42,506 nucleotides of DNA. Origin: Actinomycetes bacterium (GTDB taxonomy: Bacteria; Actinomycetota; Thermoleophilia; BMS3ABIN01). The DNA is taken from positions 1 to 42,506 of the forward strand of contig JAJYLW010000016.1 of assembly GCA_021787475.1 (NCBI GenBank). The letters run 5' to 3'. The notes beneath the pieces were generated by a model. It had not been told where the DNA came from and made no database searches. It saw nothing but the letters and a program-made list of their open reading frames with translations. Below, in pieces: positions 15,743 to 22,551 of the stretch. The position numbers and the translations under genes are program-made. How positions within the stretch are numbered: the first letter of the stretch is position 1; the number at the start of each line of letters is the position of its first letter.

Positions 15743-17527
15743 GTGAAGCCATTTTCATTCGAAGATCTTTCGGGTCCTGCCGCCGCGATGCAACTTCACA
15801 TCTTTCGGGCGTTGCGGCTTCTGGCATTGACAGGCACGGGCGGCGACGCCCATTCATATGAAGAGGTTAAGAAACTGGCTATCCAGTTGGAGTTAAACAG
15901 CCTCTCGCGCCTGAAGACCATTTTCCACAACCTTGACCTGGGAGAGCTTGAGCTTTCCATGGGCAACAATCAAATCCAGGTTTGTCTATCTCGCTCACCC
16001 GGATCCGGCCCGGCAGAACACCGGTGTGAGCTTGAAAAAGGCCTGATCGACGGCGCCCTGGAGCTTATTGCCGGAGTCCCGGTCACGACGGCAAATGCTG
16101 ACTGCGAACTGCGCGGTGACGGCTGCTGCAAGTTTGAAGCCATATTTAACGGCGACAGTTACGGTTCTGGTTTTTTACCAGGCAAAACCAGCAGCGTGCG
16201 GCCGGTTGTCAGCACCGGCGCCAGCATGGATGCGCTCCCGGACCTGCGCTCATGGTACCTGGATCTGGCTGGCCGTGAGCTTGCCCGCGCCAGGCGGCAC
16301 CAGCGCGCGCTCGCCCTGCTCTATATCGACATTGATGACCTGGGAAAAATCAACAGGCGTGCGGGGCGGCGGCACGGAGACGCTGCCATTAACGCAGCGG
16401 CGGCCTCATTGGGGAAAAACTGCCGCATGGAGGACATCGTCTGGCATAACGGCGAAGACGAGTTTGTGGTTTTGCTTTCCGAAGCCGGCCCTGGCGGCGA
16501 GGCCGCGGTAGCCGAACGGTTGACAACATTGATGTTTTTTGATGGAAGCGACGCCTTTTCGCCTCAGGTTAAAATGAGCATCGGCTTGAGCATCGGCTGC
16601 GCTGTCTTCCCCGGCGATGGCGAAGACATCCCCGGGCTGCTGACCGGGGCAAAAAAAGCCCTGTACCTGGCGAAGGCAGACGGAAAAGGGAAGTGGCGCG
16701 AGGCCGGAGCCGGTGGAAAAAACCAAAACGGGAAAGAGAAAAGCGGAGGGCCACGGGAAGGGGAAAAAGCAGGTTTGGGTATCGAAGCTGTAGACTCCGC
16801 CGAAGATCAGGTAAAAAGCAGCAGTGCTGCCCCGGCTGTAACCGGCAATGACGAGATTTCCCGGCGCGAAGACCTGCTCAAGGGGGCATCGGTTTTAATC
16901 GCTTCGATAAGCCCTCTCATTTTGACCGGTATGCGCGAAATAATCTCTTCCGCACAGCCCGTGCTGAAAAATGGAATCATTGCGAGCGAGATCACCGACC
17001 CCGCGAGTCTTCCCGAGGCCGTTCCCGACTTGCGGCCCGATCTGATTTTTACTGACATGCAAATGGCGACGCATGACAACTTTGCCCTCCTGCGCCTTGT
17101 CCGGGACGACAACCTTCCCTGCAAGATTGTGGTCTTTGCCGCAGATATAGACAGCGATGTGATCAAACTGGCTTCCAATTATTCCCTTGACGGCATGATA
17201 ATGCAGACAACGCCGGTCAACGAGACCCAGTCATTGCTCGATAAAATCTACCACGGGATTTCCTACCTGCCGGAGCAGGTCAGCGCCGCCTTGACCGAGG
17301 TTGAAAGCAACCGGCGCCAGTTGGGCGATCTTTCCGAACGGGAGCTTGAAGTTCTCAGGCTGGTGTCAGAGGGCAAATCAAATTCGCAAATTTCGGAACA
17401 ACTGTTCATATCCATTAATACTGTCCGGTTTCACCTGGCCAACATCTACCAAAAACTTGGCGTCTCAAACCGGACCGAGGCGGCCAATTATATTTTGCGC
17501 CATAACCTGAGGTCGGTCTCGTCATAA
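15743..17527 (+). CDS. V4R / GGDEF-like / REC-like / LuxR fusion regulator
   Basis: This predicted cytoplasmic transcription regulator has 594 residues. The N-terminal ~140 residues resemble a V4R ligand-binding domain, with GALELIAGVPV and the CELRGDGCCKFEAIF end. A GGDEF-type fold follows (about 170-320; YIDIDDLGKIN and ALYLAKADGKGKW), but its signature reads GEDEF (237-241). A charged Gly/Lys/Glu linker (about 325-370) leads to a receiver-like domain (about 380-505). That domain keeps the phospho-acceptor Asp438 (FTDMQ) but has lost the acidic pair (LIASISP) and the conserved Lys. A NarL/LuxR HTH ends the protein (about 529-590, LSERELEVLRLVSEG). GTG at 15743 is chosen over GTG 15656 because AAGGGAG precedes it at ideal spacing. 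The degenerate sites suggest ligand sensing rather than catalysis or phosphorelay. Confidence 0.88.
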   Translation: MKPFSFEDLSGPAAAMQLHIFRALRLLALTGTGGDAHSYEEVKKLAIQLELNSLSRLKTIFHNLDLGELELSMGNNQIQVCLSRSPGSGPAEHRCELEKGLIDGALELIAGVPVTTANADCELRGDGCCKFEAIFNGDSYGSGFLPGKTSSVRPVVSTGASMDALPDLRSWYLDLAGRELARARRHQRALALLYIDIDDLGKINRRAGRRHGDAAINAAAASLGKNCRMEDIVWHNGEDEFVVLLSEAGPGGEAAVAERLTTLMFFDGSDAFSPQVKMSIGLSIGCAVFPGDGEDIPGLLTGAKKALYLAKADGKGKWREAGAGGKNQNGKEKSGGPREGEKAGLGIEAVDSAEDQVKSSSAAPAVTGNDEISRREDLLKGASVLIASISPLILTGMREIISSAQPVLKNGIIASEITDPASLPEAVPDLRPDLIFTDMQMATHDNFALLRLVRDDNLPCKIVVFAADIDSDVIKLASNYSLDGMIMQTTPVNETQSLLDKIYHGISYLPEQVSAALTEVESNRRQLGDLSERELEVLRLVSEGKSNSQISEQLFISINTVRFHLANIYQKLGVSNRTEAANYILRHNLRSVSS

Positions 17528-17633
17528 AACTGACCGGTTAATTGTGAAAAATGCCGCCCAATCATTCGCATGGTAAACTTTCGCTTCTTTAAAAGTCCGA
17601 TAGCTCATTAGCCGCCTGGCAAGCTTCTTAATT

Positions 17634-17658
17634 TGCAAAACTGTCCGTTTGGTTTGCA
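17634..17658 (+). promoter_or_regulatory. Inverted repeat TGCAAA-N13-TTTGCA
   Basis: A partly symmetric site lies in the 264-base gap between the fusion regulator and the small peptide gene. It could be an operator for one of the neighbouring LuxR-type proteins. This is inferred only from symmetry and position. Confidence 0.3.
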
Positions 17659-17684
17659 TCTAAACTATCGCTTTGCAGGTGGCG

Positions 17685-17760
17685 TCTTCAGGCTCAATTC
17701 CCGAAGCTGTTTGAAGATTCACTCCCTGAAAGTCCTTGGGTGTGCGGATTGCCCATCAGG
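17685..17760 (+). promoter_or_regulatory. Two-hairpin leader upstream of small peptide gene
   Basis: Hairpin 1 (17685-17717) pairs TCTTCA-GGCT with AGCT-GTT-TGAAGA. Hairpin 2 (17725-17760) pairs CCTGA and TGGG with CCCA and TCAGG around an 11-base loop. The second hairpin ends 19 bases before a very strong ribosome site. The arrangement could be an RNA regulator, but it does not match the c-di-GMP, c-di-AMP or other riboswitch consensus I know. Confidence 0.4.
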
Positions 17761-17791
17761 TTATAGTTCGGCAATTGTCGGAGGTGACAAG

Positions 17792-17869
17792 GTGAAAACA
17801 AAGTTTTTTGGCGCCATCGCCACACTGGCCACTCTGATTACGGCGTGTGCCGGTAGCTGGAAGTTCTAA
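17792..17869 (+). CDS. 25-residue exported peptide / mini-lipoprotein
   Basis: A GTG start sits seven bases behind a near-perfect GGAGGTGA ribosome site. The peptide has a positive N-region (MKTKFF), a hydrophobic core (GAIATLATLITA) and ends CAGSWKF. ITAC fits a lipobox, so signal peptidase II would release a 7-residue lipidated Cys peptide; alternatively it is a signal-peptide-like pheromone precursor. It lacks the conserved C-terminal tail of AgrD, so it is not a standard cyclic lactone autoinducer. Its position between a LuxR-type fusion regulator and a membrane HD-GYP protein makes a signalling role attractive, but this is inference. The frame is open back to a TTG at 17633; the ribosome site favours the short form. 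Confidence 0.5.
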   Translation: MKTKFFGAIATLATLITACAGSWKF

Positions 17870-17946
17870 ACAGATTTAACTAAACCTATCCCCGCTTTCC
17901 TTCCTTTTTTCGTTCTTTCTTGCTTTAAATAAAAGCTTCAATTCAT

Positions 17947-17976
17947 TTGGTTTTCATCATTAGCTTTTATTATAAT
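17947..17976 (+). promoter_or_regulatory. Promoter of HD-GYP gene
   Basis: TTGGTT (17947-17952), an 18-base spacer and a perfect TATAAT (17971-17976) lie about 40 bases upstream of the start codon. The surrounding sequence (17880-17990) is AT-rich, unlike the coding regions. Confidence 0.7.
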
Positions 17977-18017
17977 GATGAACACTTTACTTCAAATTGA
18001 TTCTAACGCTGGAGTCG

Positions 18018-19424
18018 ATGGTGAGGTTTCAAAAGAGCGGCGCATCTGCGACTGCCTGGATTTTATTTCTTGCCGGCCTTGCTTTGCTCTGGCTGAGCAT
18101 CTCCGGGATCAATCTGCCGGGCAACCTTCTAAATGAAACGTCCCTGCTTAGCACTTTTGTCTTACTATCCTTTACGATAGTTGCTGAGGAGCTAACGGTT
18201 GAATACTCGCCGGGGATTTCTACAAGCGCAGGCAGCCTGCCCATTTTACTGGCTGTTTTTTTTATAAATCCGTTCGTTGCCGGCCTGATTGGCTTGACGG
18301 CAGCCGCCATAGCCTCCCGAAAGCTTCGTCCCTCTTCGATTGTTTTTAACCCTGTTAACTATGTGATGTCGGTTGCCGCCGTCTCAATGATAGTTAACGG
18401 CATCGGCCCGGTTTTGGGTCTGCGCTCCGCCGCGGGGGTCGATGTCGAGCTGCTCGTCATAGCCGCACTTGCCTCGGTCGCCTTCCTGATTACAAACTTC
18501 ACTCTCGGCTCGATATTCATTTTATTCCGGGACGGCATTAAACTTCGTGACAGCTGGAGCAGAAACTTTCTTGACGCCATCCCCTCCCAATTTATTTTTG
18601 TCGGCGTCTGCCTGATCGTTATTGCTGTTTATGCCAAGGCCGGCGTCGCCGCTGCCGTTCTGTTTCTGATTCCAATGTTTGCCGGCCAGCACGTATACAA
18701 GTTGCTGGTTCAACAGAAAGAACTGCTACTCGACCAAAAGAGCGTATCCCGGGAGTTAATGGATATGAATATCGGCCTGGCGGGCGCCTTGATCATGTTA
18801 CTTGACAGCAAGGATCATTATACGGCCAGTCACTCCGCCGGGGTCGCCGTTTATTGCCGCGACATGGCCAAGTTGATGGGCATGCCTTATGACCAGCAAC
18901 GAATCGCGCATATGGCTGGTCTGCTTCATGACCTGGGAAAGGTTGGCACGCCCGATTCCATATTGAAGAAAAGAGGCAGATTAACTCCCCAGGAGTGGGA
19001 ACTGGTAAAACAGCATCCCACCACGGCGGCGGAAGCGATCTCGCAGCTTGCAACCCACCAGGAAGTCGCGGAAATCATTCTCCACCACCAGGAGCGTTTT
19101 GACGGTACGGGTTACCCTTACGGCAAAAAAGGCGAAGAGATTCCCACGCTTAGCCGCATGCTGGCGGTTGCGGATACATACCATGCTCTGACTTCAAACC
19201 GGCCATACCGCGAGGCCAAGAGTCCTTTCGAAGCGTTAATTATTCTGCGGCGCGCAGCCGGAACACAGCTCGATCCTCAGTTTGTGGAAATCATGGCTCA
19301 GGTTCTTAAGAACGAAGATGTAAGCTATAGGGAGGGGAGCAAAGCCGACTTCCTGATCGAGTTTCAGAAAGACCGGCCCGCTCTTAAGTTGGACGCGATT
19401 CGCGCTCGCGCGAATGAACATTAG
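18018..19424 (+). CDS. Membrane HD-GYP c-di-GMP phosphodiesterase
   Basis: From the ATG at 18018 the protein has 468 residues. About seven or eight hydrophobic spans fill residues 10-225. A cytoplasmic HD-GYP domain follows (about 245-430), with HSAGVAVYCRDMA, the metal-binding H304-D305 (LLHDLGKVG), HHQERFDGTGYP (Y366-P367) and VADTYHALTSNRPYR. All main catalytic residues are present, so it should hydrolyse c-di-GMP. The integral-membrane sensor part is not one I can name. The likely start is ATG 18018, or GTG 18021, which is better spaced from GGAG. The gene stands just downstream of the small peptide gene but has its own promoter. A degenerate GGDEF protein lies two genes upstream; no active cyclase gene is in view. 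Confidence 0.9.
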   Translation: MVRFQKSGASATAWILFLAGLALLWLSISGINLPGNLLNETSLLSTFVLLSFTIVAEELTVEYSPGISTSAGSLPILLAVFFINPFVAGLIGLTAAAIASRKLRPSSIVFNPVNYVMSVAAVSMIVNGIGPVLGLRSAAGVDVELLVIAALASVAFLITNFTLGSIFILFRDGIKLRDSWSRNFLDAIPSQFIFVGVCLIVIAVYAKAGVAAAVLFLIPMFAGQHVYKLLVQQKELLLDQKSVSRELMDMNIGLAGALIMLLDSKDHYTASHSAGVAVYCRDMAKLMGMPYDQQRIAHMAGLLHDLGKVGTPDSILKKRGRLTPQEWELVKQHPTTAAEAISQLATHQEVAEIILHHQERFDGTGYPYGKKGEEIPTLSRMLAVADTYHALTSNRPYREAKSPFEALIILRRAAGTQLDPQFVEIMAQVLKNEDVSYREGSKADFLIEFQKDRPALKLDAIRARANEH

Positions 19425-19530
19425 TACACCCCAGCCGATCTGCCATCTCCCACTCCTGGTTTTATTTCCGCTGCTTCTTCCCCACTCTCACCATTTCCCA
19501 CGGCAAAAGCGCAGATCAGCTTTCCCTGAG

Positions 19531-19564
19531 GCCCGGAAAATCGCTGGGCGGAAATCTTCCGGGC
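19531..19564. other. 8-bp inverted repeat in convergent gap
   Basis: GCCCGGAA and TTCCGGGC flank an 18-base loop in the 279-base gap (19425-19703) between the converging HD-GYP and LuxR genes. It may serve as a terminator, but no U-tract follows. The rest of the gap is pyrimidine-rich on the plus strand and holds no convincing gene. Confidence 0.3.
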
Positions 19565-19703
19565 TGCTCACCCGCTTACCCTATTCGTACTGTCCAATCG
19601 CCCTTCGTCCTCCCCAATTGCCGCCTGTCACCGCGGACAAGCGGCCAACATGGTCAATTTTATCAATGAAAAACATGTTTGCAATCAGACTTTGGTTGTA
19701 TTT

Positions 19704-22526
19704 TCAATCCTGAAAAGTTGTATTTTCCCCTCGCCAATCCTCATGATAAAAAAATGCGGCTTCCCACCTGTTCGTCACACCCAGCTTCTTAAAAATCTTG
19801 TTGATGTGTGTCTTAACCGTCTTCTCACTGATAAACAGCTGCTTTGCTATGTTAACGTTTGAGGCACCTGTTGCCAGCAACCCGAGGATCTGCTCCTCGC
19901 GGTTTGTGAGCACGTCAGACGGGGCCTTTAACAGGCTCCGAAGGTGCCGCAACGATTGCCTTACACTCCGCCGCGCAAGCGGGTCCGCATCATTGATGAT
20001 CCGCCGCAGCAAAGCGATGCCGTCCGTATCGCCAATCCTGCCAATTAGGACCGCGGCGGTGGCTCTCACGGCGGCGTCATCATGCTCCAGGAGAGAGGCC
20101 ATCGCGGGGAGAGCTTGCTTGCCGATTCGCTCGATCAGCCAGGAAATATAATCCACCTCTATGTTATTAACCACCGCCAAAGTTAAAAGTGGAGAAAGAA
20201 TCTTGCATTCCTGAATTGTCACGTGGTTGTGCTGGAATACACGCACCCGCCTGAGCGCCTGCTCCAGGAAGCATTTCGCTTCTTTCTCACGTCCCTTGAG
20301 GTGAGCTGCCCAGGCAAGATAAAGGTCGGCCAGCGTCAGAACGCAACCAAAATTAAAAGCCGATGCCGCTTTTTTTGAGTTGATCAAGTGCGCGGCTGCT
20401 TCACGGTTGCCCAGCAGTAGCAGGTCCGCACCCAGCGCGGCTTCAGCGGCGGCCGCATAATAATGATCTTCCCACCTTCTGGCAATGCGCATGCTTTTTT
20501 CATGATACTGGCAGGCGGCGGCGAAATCCTGGCGGCGCCGCTCAAGGGAGCCTAAATGGCAAAAGACTCTCGCTAGCATCGTCCCCGAAGCATCGCCGCT
20601 GATTGCGACAACAATGGCGCGCTCCAGGCAAGCTTGCCCCTCTTCGGCAAAACCGGCAGCTATCAAAGCGCTTCCGTTAATATCGAGAGCCAAGGGCAGG
20701 ATTCTTCTCTCTTGTCTTTTTTCGATCCAATCAAGGCCCTCGTTGGCCTGCTTTAGGCATTCCTCATAGTTGCCCTGTTTCAGCACGCATTCGGAAAAAT
20801 TGATTTGCGCCAGGTTGGATTGGCTTGCCGGAATATCGTGGCTTAATGCTGAAGCTAGAAGCTCCTGCGCGCGGCTTATTTCGCCCCTCCTCATCGCTGC
20901 CGCGGCCAGAATCATGTTTAGCGGACCGGATTTTCGCTCCAGTCCGTTTGCGGCCAGCAAATTAAACGCCTTTTTTTGATAAACAGCCGATTCTTTGTAT
21001 TTTGAGGCCTCGTGATTTATCTCGGCCAGTTTACAGGTTACGTCAAAACCGAGAAGCGGGGGTAAAAGATGAAACGGCAGCTTTTTTAATTCCTTTATCG
21101 CCATCCGCCGTGCGCCCATGCGTTTGTAACAATCAGCCAGGTCTATCGCGGCACGGCAGACAAGCGCCATCTCATGCTGAGCAAGTTCCGCTCTGGCGCG
21201 ACGCAGTTTTGCCAAAGCCTGCTTGTATCTGGCACCAGCAATCATTACTTCGGCTTCGCAAATTTGCAAGGCCGCCGGCAGTGTTTTCTTTGGCAGCTTC
21301 ACAAGCCACCGCTTAAGAACTGGATACTCGGCTTTCCAGACCATCTTTTCCCAAATGGCGGATAAAACCGCGAGCGCCTGTTCATAATGGGCGCCCGCCA
21401 GATATTGTTCAACAGCCTGCCGTTCCTGGCCCGCCGCGTTCAGAGCATTGCCTGTCTGCAATCTCAGCTTTCTGATTCTTTCTTTTTCAAACTGGGCCAG
21501 TCGCGATTGCAGGAACCGGCGAAAAAGCGGATGGAACCGGTACAAAGTCTCTGATTCCCGGAAGCGCTCCAGAAACAGGTTGTCCGTTTCCGCCCTCTTG
21601 AAATAGTTCTTGGAATTATCTTTGCCCAGAACCACATCGATTATCTTCGGGTCAACGACATTCATTAGCGAACTCTGTATCAACAGCTCCTTCATTTCCT
21701 CGGCCTGATGATCAATAACTTCTTCAGCGAGGTACTCATAAATGTTTCTGAGCGCAAGCGGGCCGTCGAGCGATCCTGATAATTTGCCGCGCGTTTTTAA
21801 TGCGTCGATGATCAACACTGCTCCCGCAATCCAGCCCTCGGTGAGGTCGTAGAGGGTGCTAATTGTCGCTGCCTCCATGGGCACGCCCCAGGCGGAGGTG
21901 ATAAGCTCCTCCATCTCCGCTGACGAGAACTTGAGCTGGTTGCCGCTTAATTCTTTTACCAAGCCGAGGGAATGGAGGCGCCGGAGCGGTATCTGTGGCC
22001 GCCTGCGGCTTGCAATGACCACAAAAACGTTATCGGGCAAGCAGTGAGCCATCTGTGTTATCAGCCTGTCGGCAAACCGTTTGTTATCAAGCAGCTGAAA
22101 ATCATCAAAATAGAAACCGAGTGGTTGCTCGTCCGGCTCGGCCTCATCCGCCAATGCTGCCAGGATGATGCCTGCTTCGGCGCGGATATCATCCGCTTCG
22201 GCCAGGCGTTTCAGGCTGCGTGATCCCCTGATCCCACAGGCGCGGGATGCAGACCCGATTAAATTCTTGAGGAAGCGCTCCGGATTGGTGTCGATCTCAC
22301 TGAGCCTGTACCAAACATTCTTTCCGGGGAAGGACAAGGACAGCTGCGACATTAAAGTTGTCTTGCCGTACCCTGCGGGGGCGGAGATCAGCGCCAGCCC
22401 GTGGCCCATAACTGGTTTCGCTGCCTCAACCAGCCGCGGGCGCAGAAGTGCGTGCCTCATTTTTGGCGGCACAGTTTTTACCTCGAGCATGGGTGCCGGT
22501 TCCATGCCCATTGCTTCATGAAGCAC
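19704..22526 (-). CDS. MalT-like ATPase-TPR-LuxR regulator with HEAT module (1)
   Basis: This large signal-integrating transcription regulator has 940 residues. An N-terminal STAND-type NTPase has Walker A APAGYGKTTL (49-58) and Walker B GFYFDDFQLL (about 136-145). A long alpha-helical TPR-like region follows (about 340-780). Two HEAT-like units (about 800-865; PAMASLLEHDDAAVRATAAVLIG and LLRRIINDADPLARRSVRQSL, given here in parts) precede a C-terminal LuxR HTH (about 875-935; LTNREEQILGLLATG, VKTHINKIFKKLGV). In MalT the TPR part binds inducer and ATP drives oligomerisation. GTG at 22526 is preferred over TTG 22532 because GGGAGG lies six bases upstream. It is the second gene of a tandem pair, 25 bases after its paralogue. 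Confidence 0.9.
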   Translation of the reverse strand: MLHEAMGMEPAPMLEVKTVPPKMRHALLRPRLVEAAKPVMGHGLALISAPAGYGKTTLMSQLSLSFPGKNVWYRLSEIDTNPERFLKNLIGSASRACGIRGSRSLKRLAEADDIRAEAGIILAALADEAEPDEQPLGFYFDDFQLLDNKRFADRLITQMAHCLPDNVFVVIASRRRPQIPLRRLHSLGLVKELSGNQLKFSSAEMEELITSAWGVPMEAATISTLYDLTEGWIAGAVLIIDALKTRGKLSGSLDGPLALRNIYEYLAEEVIDHQAEEMKELLIQSSLMNVVDPKIIDVVLGKDNSKNYFKRAETDNLFLERFRESETLYRFHPLFRRFLQSRLAQFEKERIRKLRLQTGNALNAAGQERQAVEQYLAGAHYEQALAVLSAIWEKMVWKAEYPVLKRWLVKLPKKTLPAALQICEAEVMIAGARYKQALAKLRRARAELAQHEMALVCRAAIDLADCYKRMGARRMAIKELKKLPFHLLPPLLGFDVTCKLAEINHEASKYKESAVYQKKAFNLLAANGLERKSGPLNMILAAAAMRRGEISRAQELLASALSHDIPASQSNLAQINFSECVLKQGNYEECLKQANEGLDWIEKRQERRILPLALDINGSALIAAGFAEEGQACLERAIVVAISGDASGTMLARVFCHLGSLERRRQDFAAACQYHEKSMRIARRWEDHYYAAAAEAALGADLLLLGNREAAAHLINSKKAASAFNFGCVLTLADLYLAWAAHLKGREKEAKCFLEQALRRVRVFQHNHVTIQECKILSPLLTLAVVNNIEVDYISWLIERIGKQALPAMASLLEHDDAAVRATAAVLIGRIGDTDGIALLRRIINDADPLARRSVRQSLRHLRSLLKAPSDVLTNREEQILGLLATGASNVNIAKQLFISEKTVKTHINKIFKKLGVTNRWEAAFFYHEDWRGENTTFQD

Positions 22527-22535
22527 CAACAACCT

Positions 22536-22544
22536 CCCCCCCCC
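22536..22544 (-). repeat. G9 homopolymer in leader of LuxR regulator 1
   Basis: Nine consecutive G residues on the minus strand run straight into the AGG of the ribosome site of the 19704-22526 gene. Such tracts can slip in length and alter expression. It is the only homopolymer of this length noted at a translation start in the window. Confidence 0.6.
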
Positions 22545-22551
22545 TATGCAG

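Noticed and set aside
17528-17791. c-di-GMP riboswitch in front of the peptide/HD-GYP genes
   Set aside because: The conserved GEMM core elements are not found in order on either strand; only two generic hairpins are visible.
17792-17869. AgrD-type cyclic lactone autoinducer
   Set aside because: The peptide ends six residues after the Cys and lacks the acidic C-terminal tail, and no AgrB-like protease gene is nearby.
19414-19713. 99-codon plus-strand frame in the convergent gap
   Set aside because: Pro/Leu-rich composition, no ribosome site, overlap with the HD-GYP end; looks like chance.
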